DNA from: Clavaria fumosa
Taxonomy: Eukaryota; Basidiomycota; Agaricomycetes; Agaricales; Clavariaceae
DNA length: 64,000 nucleotides
Direction: 5' to 3'
NCBI GenBank assembly: GCA_951802425.1
Contig: OX637799.1
Location: 806,001-870,000, forward strand
Positions 21,156 through 32,825 of this stretch are shown here, in pieces (the stretch's first letter is position 1; each line of letters starts with the position of its first letter). The position numbers and the translations under genes were made by a program. The notes under the pieces are model-generated. The model made no database searches. It had not been told where the DNA came from and was given only the letters and a program-made list of their open reading frames with translations.

Positions 21156-21276
21156 CTTCGAGTTCATTTCCAGAGATATGAGTACAGATTCGTGTATAGG
21201 ATCAGTCAGAAGGTCCAAATGAGATTGCGTCTGATCATGATTGTTTCAACAGCATAATTCGCAAGGGCAGCCTGCA

Positions 21277-21768
21277 TCATCCCATGTCGGTGAGCTTAAA
21301 AACATGATCAACATAAGCGGAGCACGAACAAATAATATCGGCGCAACATTCGCAGCAAAACTGTTTCGCATTCGGTATGGGAAAGCAGCGCAAGAAGGGC
21401 AAGTAGCGAAGCGTACCTTGCAACACTCTGGTGGGTCATCAGATAAGAACATTAGGTAGGTGGATGAAGGTCAAACGCACCGAAGCATAAGAAGCATTCA
21501 ATTGCAGCCAAGAAACAGTCCTAGAACGACAGGATGGGTGAGACCAGACGAAAGTTGCAGAGGATTGGACGTACTCGGGCACCACCCCCTCCACGGGGTC
21601 TGGCGGCCCCCTGCGCCTTGCAAGACGGCTCCACAGGTCCGTCTTGGCCTACGATAGTCAGACGGTTCAAGCAAGAAACGGTGATGGCCAACAGAGCAGC
21701 TACTCACGGGTAAGGGTCATTTCGTGCTGAGGAGGAGGCGGAATCTGGGTGGGGGTCATGGGGGTCAT
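21277..21768 (-). CDS. Small tail-anchored Cys-rich (CYSTM-like) protein
   Basis: Five exons on the minus strand (21768-21708, 21648-21575, 21520-21481, 21427-21417, 21360-21277) give 89 residues. The N-terminal half is Pro/Gln-rich (MTPMTPTQIPPPPQHEM), followed by a Gly-rich stretch (ARPRGGGGAR). The C-terminal part is a Cys-packed hydrophobic segment: DCFLAAIECFLCF, then ECCKFCCECCADIICSCS. This layout fits the CYSTM-type family of small membrane-anchored proteins linked to stress tolerance in eukaryotes, but the exact family is a guess. The fourth exon is only 11 bases; without it the Cys-rich tail falls out of frame. The neighbouring transporter is divergently transcribed. Confidence 0.68.
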
Positions 21769-22361
21769 GATGATGGTCGAGGCTTTGGTGTGTGACGTAT
21801 TTATGCCTGAAAGGAAACGGCCGACCCACGGTTTGCCTCGTGCTCATTTATTGAATTTTCATGCGCCAAATCCTGCCGAAAGGGGTACCTTCCAGTATTG
21901 TAACGCGGTTTACATAAAGTATTTATTAGTGTGCGCATTGTGAGGGGGGTAGGTGAGGAGGTGGTAGGCTTTCCGTCAGGTCACACGTGGTAGCGACGAG
22001 CACATTTAGTCTAGCCTGAACTTTGCCGGCTTGGCCGGCCCTGAGATTCAGGCTGGGGGCATGCACGCTGAGAGCGTGAGGCCCACTCTTCAGCTGATCA
22101 GGAGCGATCAAACGCTCGAGCATAGTTGTGTACTCGAAAATTATGTAGCGTTTTGCACCATGTAGCATTTTCCATGAATGAGCAGTATCATTACGCTAGT
22201 ATTGGCCAGGGCAAAGTGGCCTGCAGGGTCGAACTCTTCAAAACACTAAAGCCAAAGGGAAGATGTAAAAAGTCTGTTCTGGTGCGCTCATTGGTCAAAA
22301 TCCCCATTCAGAAACTTGATCTTGACCTCCCCGTTGCGCATCGGCTTGACAGCACTCCAGC
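21769..22361. other. Divergent intergenic region (Cys-rich gene / MFS gene)
   Basis: 593 bp between two divergent starts, expected to hold both promoters. A GCCGGCTTGGCCGGCC-type GC-rich patch lies near 22024. No ORF stands out. Confidence 0.5.
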
Positions 22362-25097
22362 ATGGCATCCAACAACGCAGACGACCTTGAAGATCTGCTC
22401 GTTTCGGAGCACGACTACGACGATGACGACGCGGATGACAGGACCCCTCTCGACAAGACTATCGATAGAATAGGCATGGGCAGCTATCAATGGACTTTGC
22501 TGTCGCTCTGCGGGTTTGGTGCGTTCGTCTCGGCTTTCATGCGGTCCCAGGTAGATTTTAACGGCATGCAACGCTTGACCGGTAAGGCTGGATGGCGGAC
22601 AACGTGAGCCAGACTCGTACAGCCCTTCCCCTCCCTCTAACCTGTGACTCAGATGTGGATTCAAGCAGTTGCTATTATCCTGCCAAGGATTCAACAACAT
22701 TATAGCAGTGAGTAGTCCGCCTTTTCAAGATGGTTCTGCTCGCGTTGGGGTCAAATTTAACTCGTTTCTCCGTTTCCTATTGCAACCATAATATACTGAC
22801 CTCTCGTTTCGCGCAGTACCCGACAGCTATATTGGTGCAGTCTCTTCTTCCATGTTTGCTGGCATGATGTTTGGAGCTGTAGGCTGGGGAACCTGTGCGT
22901 CCTATCCCGTACTTTATCTCGCATTGACGTGGCTCACGTCAAGCAGGTTCTGATCTTATGGGACGTATCACCGTGTTTAACGGCACCCTTTTCTTTACAG
23001 CCCTGTTTGGGCTGTTCGCCTCTCTCACGGATTCCTTCCTGATGCTATGCGTCGTACTTTTTCTCCTTGGAAGTGCTGTTGGTGTAAGTTTCTCCCGGAG
23101 CCATCGAACTTGACAACTTCATTCAATCTCCAATTGTGCCAGGGTTCACTGCCAACCGACGGTACGCTCCTTCTGGAGCACATGCCCAAAGGCAAACAGC
23201 ATCTCGTCACTGCGCTTTCCGTCTTCTTCTCTTTCGGCGCCGTCTTTTCCGCCATCGTTGGGCTGCTCGTGCTTCCTAAGCATTCTTGCATACAGGGTAT
23301 TGCGCGGTGCAACCCAGAAGAGAACAAGGGGTGGAGGTACATGCTTGTCACGCTAGGCGTCATTGTACGTTACCTCTCTTTCAACCATCAATGTTTGAGA
23401 CGGGGATTGTACCCTACAATTCTGTGCCTTGAACTTACCCACAATGACGAACGTGCACGCCCAGACACTATCGATGTTCCTCGCCCGCATTGTCTTCTTC
23501 CGTGTACACGAATCTCCACGGTATCTCGTCCACGCCGGCAGGTATCAGGAAGCACTCGAGAACCTACAGCTTATCTCTCGATTCAATGGGAGTGAGCTCG
23601 ACCTCGACCTTGAGGACGTCCATGACGGGCGCAAGACAGCCCCGCTGGCGGACCACCGCGCCCACCAGCAGGATGGCGACACGACGTCGCTTCCACCGCC
23701 GCCTCGCACTAACAGTCCGGAAGCCATGCAAATCGAGGACGTCACACTATTCGACGCGGATGCACTAGGCGGCGGCGGTAGTCACGAGGAGAGTCGCCGG
23801 CGAAGCGGCGACTCGAGCCCGCCCGACTACCACGCGACAAGCGGGTCCCCGACGGGGCGAGGCGGGACTATGTCCGGCTCCCCCCAGCCACGGCTGTCCG
23901 GATATCCGCCACGTTTCCCTCCGGCTTCGCCCTCGATGGAGCCGCTGCGGCCTGGGCTATCGGCACATCACCGGATGTCCTCGGGCGTTAAAGCTGGGCC
24001 GCGATGGGTGCAATGCCTGCCGAGGTGGGTGAGGAGACCGATTCGCGGGTGGCTTGACCGCGTGGCGATGGTGCTTGCGCCGGAATGGCTAAGGACGACG
24101 TTGCTGGTGTGGGCGGCGTGGTGTGGGCTGTCGTTAGGTGAGCAACACCCCGTAGCTCTCTTCTCTGCCGTTGTTATGAATGATACGACTGAACACACCG
24201 TGGTGTGGTGGCGTGGGGTTGTGGGGACGCAGCGTATACCATGTTCAATGTCTTTCTTCCAAAAATGCTTGAGACAAGGTCGAACCCTGCGATGTCCAAT
24301 CAACAGTTAATAGCAACCTCGGGCAAGCCTTTGGAAGATTCACTTTGGGATGTTGTGATTTTCACGATTGGAGGATGTCCCGGCGCTCTCGTGTGTCATT
24401 TCCCCCCTCCCCCGATCAGATAGTTGAGATTGGGTGGTTACCCGATCCAGTTAGGCGCGTATATGGTTGATTCACGTCTTGGTAGACGGTGGTCCCTCGC
24501 TGGGAGCACGTTTCTCACTGCCCTGTTTTGCGTCGTGTTCGTGAGCGTCAGAGGATCAGCGTCGGTTAGGGCCAGCACGGTGGTCATTAGCTTGAGCTCT
24601 ACAGTCAGTCATCTCTGTCTGACCGACGTGTTGTCTTTCTGAGTGGTCGTCCCCTGGACCAGATAATGTGGGCGGTGCTATATGGGTGAGATGCGACTCA
24701 GCGATAGACGTTGTCTTAGATTCTAAACTACTTATCTGGCTAGATGGACCCCAGAGATTTTTGGCACCAGAGGTTTGTTATCTCAATCATTTGCACATTT
24801 GAAGCTCTGACAAAACCTACGAATATAGTCCGTGGAACAGCGTGCGGTATTGCCTCGGCTCTCTCACGGATGTGAGCGCCAGACGACTGCCCCCGTATTT
24901 CCGTGACTTATTACTCGCCGTTCAGAGGCGGGATGATTGCACCCTTATTGGGTGGAACGCTGCTCATGGTCAATAATTCTATTCCGGTGTACACCAGCGT
25001 CGTCGTTTTCGTCCTTGCAGGCGTATGTGTGCTGTTGTTGAAGGAGGACGCAGGGGAGGGGTCTAGGAGAGCTGGCCGACGCATGTTGGTACATTGA
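22362..25097 (+). CDS. MFS transporter (sugar/organic-compound type)
   Basis: A 12-helix plasma-membrane-type transporter of the major facilitator superfamily. It starts at MASNNADDLEDLLVSEHDYD, an acidic N-terminal tail, then IDRIGMGSYQWTLLSLCGFG. A 17-nt exon (22587-22603) supplies WMADN, followed by MWIQAVAIILPRIQQHYS and IPDSYIGAVSSSMFAGMMFG. The sugar-porter-like HESPRYLVHAGRYQEALENL box is at the end of the first half. The central loop is unusually long (about 180 residues), Pro/Ser/Gly-rich and acidic (ADALGGGGSHEESRRRSGDS). The second half includes LGAYMVDSRLGRRWSLAGST and GGMIAPLLGGTLLMVNNSIP, ending at 25097 in a basic tail. About ten short introns are needed. The substrate is unknown. 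Confidence 0.85.
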
Positions 25098-25190
25098 CTA
25101 ATCTTAATCAGCAGGTCATGCCTGCTCTTGGTTGGCAAAGGAAAAGAACACTTCCGGACCAGGCTGCGAACCGTGCGCGTGCAAGTTGCA

Positions 25191-26361
25191 TTACTTTTTG
25201 CTGCGTTCTGACATCCGTCTACTCTTTCCGAGTCGTTTGGTTCCGCCGCCTCTACCTCTACCCCTGGAGCCTCCACCCCGCGCGCCCCGCCCGCTTGAAA
25301 AACTCCCCTTGGTGCCTTTTCTCGGGCTGTCCATAAATGAATCTGTTGATTCCTTTGTATTTCGCTTGGATCCCTTTTTGAGACCGCCGAAACCGTATTT
25401 ATTATCCCTGACGTGACGGGGCATCTGTGCTTTCTGCTCGCTGCTCGGTCTAGCGTTGTGTTTGCTGCGTTTTGCGGCAGGACGATCTGTAAGAGCGTCT
25501 TCGACCGCCACGTCAAACGCGTCGTTGTCACCATCTTCTTTGGGATGGTCAAGAACATCTTTCCGCTCTTTGTACGCATACGATACAGTGAGTTTCTGGA
25601 TAGGTGAGAATGAATGAGTCAAGGGCACACTCACTGCGCTTTAGGCCCTGAAGGCGCTCCTCCATCTGCTTTTTACTGCGTTCACGCTCGCGGAGCTTCT
25701 CAACCTGGACCTGCTTCCCGAACTTTTTACCCTCACGCTCACGGCGACGCTCCACAGCCTTCTTGATCCCGGCGCGCTCGTCTAAGAGCCGCTGTCGGAT
25801 GCGCTCCATGTGCGAGTCTGATTTAACCATCTCAGCGAAGTAGTCCGACGGACGCGTAAATGGAAGGTCATGCGCTTGCGCTTGCGCGCGTGCAGACGTC
25901 GCAGCGTGTAGGGCTTGTTTGTAGCTGGAGAAGATGGCGCGAATCAGAGTTCTGTTTGAATGCGAATTCAGGGAAAGGCGAGAGACGAAACAGGACGTAC
26001 AAGGTGAGTTCGCGCTTGAGGTCATCATCCACGTCGACGGAAATGGAATCTGGATAAGAGATGGTGAGAATCTCAGTCCATGGCAGGGAGGGGTCTAGTT
26101 GAATTGAAGCGCGTATTCTGCTGAGCGCATCCTGTATGAGGCGACGTAAGGCAGTGCGGGTTGGTGCATCTATAGTAGAAGGTGATTACAAACTTCATTG
26201 TTGATCTCGGCTTTTTTTTGGTGGGGAACAGCGTCGCCGTCGACAGACGAGACGTCAGACAATGCATCCTCTCTTGAATCACCAACGGTTTCCGACTCCA
26301 CCTCGTTTGCTTTTCTCGCGGCTTGTCCTGACAACCTCACACTCTTTGGAGTGGGAACCAT
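25191..26361 (-). CDS. EBP2: rRNA-processing protein EBP2 (intact copy)
   Basis: This nucleolar factor is needed for 27S pre-rRNA processing in 60S ribosome assembly. Reading on the minus strand: MVPTPKSVRLSGQAARKANE and an acidic region; then TALRRLIQDALSRIRASIQL, DPSLPWTEILTISYPDSISV, DVDDDLKRELTFYKQALHAA, RPSDYFAEMVKSDSHMERIR, the basic coiled coil ERRREREGKKFGKQVQVEKL, the junction LKRKRKDVLDHPKED, NKYGFGGLKKGSKRNTKEST and an Arg/Gly-rich tail. The GFGG-lysine block is the family signature. Two introns have normal size. A third frame change near 26170-26193 would need an intron of only 20-24 bp, or marks an indel. Transcribed divergently from the YTH gene. Confidence 0.85.
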
Positions 26362-27195
26362 GCAGCCCTTGATGCCAGGATGAGCACGAGACCAACGTAA
26401 AGGTGAAGAGAAGAGGCTGACCCGATTAGGATTCTATATGAAATTGATCACGTGCGTGCTACAACTTGCGAACCGACTCCATGCTCCACGAGAGGCAGCG
26501 GATAGAACAGGGAAAGACCAACACGCTCCCATGGCTCTCCCCATCCGCACGTGGGGGAGAAACGTCATAAATCTCACGGGTGATGATCTTTTATAATGTC
26601 CAACCGCACATATATACACTGCCCAAGTTCACCGCTCGTTCCTTCGCGGTCTTTTCCAACTCGCACACGTCAAAACACCACGACCCCGCCTAAGAGCTTG
26701 TTTCTAAGACGAGGAGCGCGGATATGCCCCTCTCTATGAATTCATGCGAGCCTCTGAACGCGCCTTCTCTGCCCCGCCGCCAGCAAGACGTTTTCAACCG
26801 TGACGAACTTACAGAACTTGTTGTTCACGCCGAAGTATTGGCGCGAGATCAAACACTCATGATCATAGGTCTTTCCTCCAGAGGAGGTGAGCGGCGCCAC
26901 GTGATTCATCTACTTTCGGTCCTTCTGCACTTCAGTTGCGCTTGGAGTCCCATGTCTTGTCTTTGGGTCCCTTTTCTTTCCAAAAATGTCTCTTGTAGTG
27001 CCTCCGACTGAGTTTGCGCGTTAGATTCTACCCACCTTTCCAATGGATCCCAGACTGGTATGTTGCCGAACATTCTAGCAACTCAGATTTTCTTTATAAT
27101 AACCCGTCTACGGCCTTGACATTGGCTTATCGCAACACGTAGTCATCCGATCTGATAGCTCATTTGCCACTGCCGACGGTGATTCTAGTTGGTCT
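26362..27195. other. EBP2/YTH-1 divergent promoter and possible YTH 5' exons
   Basis: It contains TATATATA-like text near 26610. From 26724 there is a short ORF (MPLSMNSCEPLNAPSLPRRQ) that may be a 5' exon or an upstream ORF of the YTH gene. Copies 2 and 3 keep only the first part of this ORF (start near 32634 and 37849) and then a deletion. I could not connect it confidently by splicing to the main ORF. Confidence 0.45.
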
Positions 27196-30069
27196 GTGAA
27201 AGCCGAAGAGATGACAGGGCCTCCCTCGCCAGGGCGCAGATCTCCCGGCACAGAACGTCGATATTCACGCCGCAACATAAGTCGACAAATCCAACACCCG
27301 GCCTCGGCCTCGACGTTCTATCCCATCACCTCCCCAACAGTACTCTCTGATACTGTCGACATCCGCGTCGTCGCAGGGAGTTCAGATTTCCACGCCACTC
27401 CACCAGCCCACTTCCAACGTCCGTCCGCGTCTTACGAACGTCGGAGCTCTTACGCTGGACAATATATGATGTCCGCGCAATCCCCAGTGAGCATGGCACA
27501 CACGCCCCCGCCATTCTCATACGGTCCCAAATTCGGTCATCACGTCGCCCATCCACCCGAAAGTCTTATGTCCCCGACTCTCCCCACGAATTTCCAACCC
27601 AGTGCTAGTTTCCAGCCTGTATTACAGTCGCATGCGCTGGTATATCCGTATCAATCTCTTCCTTTCCCAGGCGGGCCCTCATCCAACCAACCTGCGCACA
27701 GTAATACGTCATACGGGCACCACCCAGTCAGCGCTTCACCCCCTCACATCACTCATTCATCTATCTTATCAAGCAACCTGCCGATGGCACCGCGTAGTGC
27801 GTCGCCGTTCATGCATTCTAGTCCATACCACACACTCGCTAGTCCACCGAATCCTCTCTACGCCCACGCGCCGCAATCGTTCAAGACCCATCCCCAGTAC
27901 CCGCCTTCAGCATACCAAGCACATTTCGTGTCGCCGCACTCTCAGGAAGGACAAGGGTCATGGCTGTACTTTCCCCACTCGTCAAGTATGCAATCGTCGT
28001 GCAAAAGTCCGCATGTGCCCCACGCGGGCCCCTACCCCTTGAATTACCCTGGCCATGAAGCAAAGGGTTACTCCCAAGCGCCCTTGAGAACAGGTCCTTC
28101 GGCCGCATACCCACCAGCATCCCCTTCTCATAACGTTAGACTTTCCCCGATAGAAGCTCCGTGTTCGACCTCTCCAATGGCATCTGCTCTGCCTACAACT
28201 ATTCTATCCTTCGAGTCTCGGGAAGAACGACCCCTCATTCGCAAGCAGTATCATCCAAATCCGCCAGCAAGGTCAGATTTCGTCATGTGGGTTGGGAACG
28301 TCCCCTCGAACACCACTCGCGATGAACTATGGCAGTTTTTCTCACAACCACCTCCTGTAGCGTCTAATTCTGGTTTGCGTCCCGACGACACAGAGTCAAA
28401 CGCAAATTCGAACAGCGCGTGCAGAGTAGTATCTGTATTTTTGATCTCTCGCTCAAATTGCGCCTTCGTCAATTTTGATACTCGAGCTCACTTAGAGACT
28501 GCTATCACGAGGTTCCAGGGCAAGCCACTGCGTCCAATGAACCCGAAATGCCCCCGTCTCGTGTGTCGTGAGCGCAAGAAGGAGGACGACCTTACAGCGG
28601 GAGTCGGCGGTCAGCGCGGGATGGGCTTGCACACACGTTGGGTCAAAGAAGTAAAGGAAAAACGACGAGAGGCTTCGCCGATCTCGCAACGACCACCTTC
28701 ACCCCTCGCGCGATCTCCGTCCGACTCTTCCAATCTCGGCACTGCTATTTCGGTCCCTGTATCTTTCTCTAGTGGCGATGACGACGTGCATGCACATCGA
28801 AAGACGCCGCGCTCCAGTAGTTCGGGTTCCTATACGTCGACCAATTCCAGTTTGCTTGTCAAATACTTTCCCAAACGCTATTTCATACTGAAGTCACTGT
28901 CCCAGGTGCGTACAGTCAAAGGTGTGGCATGACAGGCCTTGTACTGATGAGTGTCAAAGTATGATCTGGATTTGAGCGTCGAGAGGGGTTTGTGGGCAAC
29001 ACAGCCACATAATGAGAGCATTTTGCACCAAGCCTACCGAACGTCGAAGGAGGTGTATTTGATATTCGGGGTCAACAAAAGTGGTGAATTCTATGGATAT
29101 GCAAGGTGATCTCCATAACTGAACACTTCTCCGCGCGCTTACAATTTCCTCAGAATGGCAGGTCCAGTCGTTCCAGGCGAACAGAATGTTCCTTGGGCTT
29201 CTCGGACAAGCTCCTCTGTGTCATCGTCGCAATCGTCGCGCTCATCCACCCACAAGAGTGCCGCTGCGCAGCGCTCGCTCATTCCCGAGGAGCCTGAAGG
29301 TTTCGCACGCCCGTCGTCATCATCGCAACCAAGCGAAAGCTTTTTCCCTAGTCCGGAACAGAGGCAGGTCGAGGAGTCTCCAGTGCCTCTTTCGTCGCCT
29401 GAGGCGACGATACCTAGTGGAAGCAGCGCACTGAGAAACAATCTCAGTGGTGATCAGGTTGAGTTCAAATCAGCGCCAGCGGTGTTAGGCGGTCCACCAT
29501 ACCCGAAGCTCTCCTATGACGAGGTAATGCGGATGCACACTGTGGACTTCATCGACACTGCTTCTCAAGATCTACAGTCTCTACCTGCTTCGTCTCCTGA
29601 ACCACCGCGAGAGGAACGACAAGGGCCACGGTCGGCGTTTGAGCTAGAGCCCGATGCGCCTGCTCGAGCTGTGCGCCCTCATTGGTACAACAATATGCCT
29701 ATGGCAAAAGCTGGGGGTCCAAGTTCTGGGTTGCAGACCGTGAAGGAGGCAGTGGAGGCAGAGGTTCCCAAGAATGACGTCGTCTCGAAGACGGTGAAGG
29801 CGCCGCTTTCGTCAACCGAGACAGCAGAGCGACTGGACATAGCGCGCGAGGAATCGTGGGGCAAACCTTTCAGGGTGGAATGGCTATGTACGGAGCGCCT
29901 GCCCTTCCAGCAGACACGACACATTCGGAATGCGTGGAACCACGACCGAGAGGTGAAGGTATCGCGGGACGGGACGGAGCTGATGCCTTCGACTGGCCAG
30001 GCGCTGCTCGATGAATGGCAGCGGTATCTGCAGTCAGCGAAGGTGCTTGCGCCGACAAAAGTTGCTTGA
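27196..30069 (+). CDS. RRM-YTH m6A-reader protein, copy 1
   Basis: Exons 27196-28905, 28960-29105 and 29154-30069 give 923 residues. Residues 1-340 are disordered, rich in Ser, Pro, His and Tyr. An RRM follows at about 360-450: RNP2-like DFVMWVGNVP, RNP1-like RSNCAFVNFDT. The YTH domain begins near 556 (KYFPKRYFILKSLSQ, then YDLDLSVERGLWATQPHNES and VNKSGEFYGYARMAG). It is interrupted by about 225 low-complexity residues and resumes near 850 (WGKPFRVEWLCTERLPFQQT, HIRNAWNHDREVKVSRDGTE, LLDEWQRYL). YTH domains bind N6-methyladenosine in RNA; RRM-YTH fusions are known in fungi. The Trp of GLWATQ fits the first cage position; the second cage Trp could not be placed because of the insertion. The start may lie upstream if 5' exons exist. 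Confidence 0.88.
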
Positions 30070-30183
30070 GCTGGTAGTGCCACAGCTATTGGTTTGTTGA
30101 CATCTCGGCACAGCGATGACATAGGAGCGCCGTAGTCTTTGAAGGGGAATATGCGTTGGAGGGACCTTGTTTCTAGTGATGTA

Positions 30184-30237
30184 CAGGGCCCGGCTCGACT
30201 CGAAAGCCCGGGCTTGGATAAAGTGAGCCGGGCCCTG
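30184..30237. repeat. 54-bp GC-rich hairpin with 13-bp inverted ends
   Basis: CAGGGCCCGGCTC at 30184 is the reverse complement of GAGCCGGGCCCTG ending at 30237. CAGGG-type ends recall hAT transposon termini, but no 8-bp target duplication is visible. It lies just past the YTH-1 stop and is followed by a GGCTCAGGTCAGGCTCAGGC-type run. Confidence 0.6.
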
Positions 30238-30910
30238 GTTGAGGGCTCAGGTCAGGCTCAGGCTCAGGCCTGGGCTTTGTGGTGAAAATAAATGAGAATC
30301 GTCAGCAGAAACAAGATGTTTCTGATACTTTATAGTTGGGTGTATCTCTTTCATGAATCGCTGGCGCCATACAAGCATCATTTCCCCCAATATCCTCGGG
30401 TTAAAAGGGCAGATTGAGTGAGCATGCCTTAGGCATGGGACAGTGTCCAGATCTTTTTGTGGACCTGTGGAGCATGGGGAAGGAAGGAAGGTGGTTCAAT
30501 TTCCAAGATAGACTCCAGACCAAGTTGTCGGTGAGGAGCTTCGGAAAATGGGCAAGCAGCAGGCAGTAATGTCATTTGGCTTGGGCCTACTAGTAATGTC
30601 CGTAACATACAGAATATAAGCCAAACTAGGGAGGTTTGTACATTCCAGTATATGCTGTTGTTCCCTTTTGGCCTGTAACTATGCAAATCCAAAAGAAAAG
30701 AAAAACAAGCAGGGGTTCTGCCAACAGTCAGCAATTCCTCTCAAGAGTACCAATGTCTCACTATGATGAAAGACAAAGCATGCACAGTTAATCAGCCTGG
30801 CAGGGGCATCAGCAAAATAGCTTGGCCAAATGTTGGTACAGACTGGTATGTAACACCTCAAGGTATCTTGGGGTGTTACATACCAGTCCATACCTATCTA
30901 TACTGGCAAT
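30238..30910. other. Spacer between tandem blocks 1 and 2
   Basis: No gene was seen. It holds the trailing text shared by all blocks (30336-30440), then block-1-specific sequence with a 17-bp inverted repeat at 30841-30888. Confidence 0.5.
30841..30888. repeat. 17-bp perfect inverted repeat (hairpin)
   Basis: GACTGGTATGTAACACC at 30841-30857 is the exact reverse complement of GGTGTTACATACCAGTC at 30872-30888, with a 14-base loop. Possibly a tiny MITE end or a structured remnant near the block 1/2 junction. Confidence 0.7.
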
Positions 30911-31880
30911 CTAGCTGAGCTGCTTTGCTAGGAAAGGCAAGGCTGAAGCCACAAGTTGCATCATTTTCTGATGTCCATTTGTGTTTGGTTCCGCCGCCTT
31001 ACATCGCCGCCGCCCTCCGTGCCTTAGTTGGTGCCTGAATTTGTTGATTCTTTTGTATTTCGCTTGATCCCTTTTGAAACCGTGTTTATTATCCCCGACG
31101 TGATGGGGCATGTGCTTTTCGTTCACTCGCGGCAAGATGATCGATACGACCACTATGTCAAACGCGTTGTTGTCGCCATCTTCCTTGGGATGGCCAAGAA
31201 CATCTTTCCGCTCTTGGTACGCATACAAGACAGTGAGTGTCTGGATAGATGAGAATGAATGAGTTACTGCACTTTAGGCCCTTGGGGAGCTCCTCCATCT
31301 GCTTTTTGTTGCGTTCACGCTCTTCTCGACCTGGACCTGCTTCCCGAACTTTTTACTCACACTCGCGGCGACGCTCCGTGGCCTTCTTGATCCCGACGCG
31401 CTTGTCTAGGAGCCGCTGGCGGATGCGTTCCATGTGCGCGTCTGATTTTACCATCTCGGCAAAGTAGCCTGACGGATGCGAAAACGGAAGGCCATGGGTA
31501 TTCGCCCCTGCGTGCGTGCAGAGCATTTTGGTAGCTGGAGAAAATGGCGAGTCAGAGTTCCTTTGGGTGCGAGGGTTCAGGAAAAGGCGGGATGGGTTCG
31601 CGCTTGAGGTCATCATCCATGTCGATGGAAAATGGAGTCTAGATAGGGATGGGTAAGGATCTTCGTCCAGGGAAGGGAGGGGTCCAGTTGAACAGTGCGT
31701 ATTCAGTCGAGCGCGTCGGGCGCCGAGTCTGTATGAGGTGACGTAAGGCAGTGCGGGTTGGTAGAAGGTGAGTACACACTTCCTCGTCGATCTCGACCTT
31801 TTTGTTGCGGGGAACAGTGTCACCGTCGACAGACGAGTCATCGAACAATGCAATTTGATCCGTCTTACTGGAACCTTCAC
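30911..31880 (-). pseudogene. EBP2 pseudogene, copy 2
   Basis: Homologous to the intact EBP2 over its whole length but decayed. Surviving pieces are YFAEMVKSDAHMERIRQRLL and KRVGIKKATERRRECE, ended by a stop, and ERKDVLGHPKEDGDNNAFD. The GFGG signature is disrupted (NKHGFKRDQAKYKR) and the Arg/Gly tail is lost. Several frame changes separate the pieces. The segment that was an in-frame acidic N terminus survives as a small open stretch. Confidence 0.82.
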
Positions 31881-32825
31881 GTATGGAGCTGACTGTTGTC
31901 GTCTTCCTTATCGCAAATGCAGGATGTCAAATCGCACAAAGCATTATTCTGGCCAAGACGTCTTCCTCTCTTGAATCGCCTCCCGCACTCTCGGTTTCCG
32001 ACTTCACCTCCGTCAAACTCCACCCTTCACACAGTGGGAACCATGGGGCCCTCGATCACAGAGTCGATGCATCGAGGCTAAGGGTCGGGAAAAGGACCAA
32101 AGAAGATCACGTGCGTTACACCTCACTCAGCATCGACTACCGAGTCATTGGAGACTTAATGTTCCACATACAGACCAGCAGCGAACTACGAAAGGTGAGG
32201 CATTGTTCCTGACTGGGAATATTTATTACTGTGTTTCATCTTGAGGCTGCGCAGGATGCCATTTTGTTGGCTGGTGTCCAAATCAAGAAGACGCGCGATT
32301 TCCTGAATAATGGCGACTCGTAGACGGACGCCAGGCGAGGATTGGTACAGTATTGTACAGCCCGTTGGTCGTTTGGTCCGTTGTTTACTGCCCAAGTGCC
32401 ATACAACCAAAATAAAACGGGAAAGACCCATGCACACTCTCCTGTCTCCCCATACGAGGAGACGTCAATAAATCTTACGGGTGATGGTCTGTCTTGATAA
32501 TGAAATGCCCCACCGTGAATTTCTACACAACCTATTTCTTGTTCATTTTAACCGCTCGTTCCTTCGCAACTCGCACACATCAAAACACCACAATCCACGC
32601 CTAAGTGCTTGTTTCTAAGATGGGGGCCGTGGATATGTGCCTCTCTATGATTCCATGTGTGCAAACTTTTTCTTCTTCGCCGCTAGCTCGGCGAAATATT
32701 GGCCCGAAATCGAACTCTCACATCCCAGACTGGTATGTTGCCTTTAGTAACTCAGACATGGTAGAATTTCCTTATAATCTGTGGCCTTTACACTGGCTTA
32801 TCACCGCACGTAGTCATCCGATCCA
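31881..32825. other. Region between EBP2 pseudogene 2 and YTH-2
   Basis: Corresponds to the divergent promoter of block 1 with extra sequence. It contains GGTACAGTATTGTACAGCCC, also found in block 3 (near 37560), and a truncated form of the block-1 5' ORF near 32634. No intact gene was seen. Confidence 0.5.
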
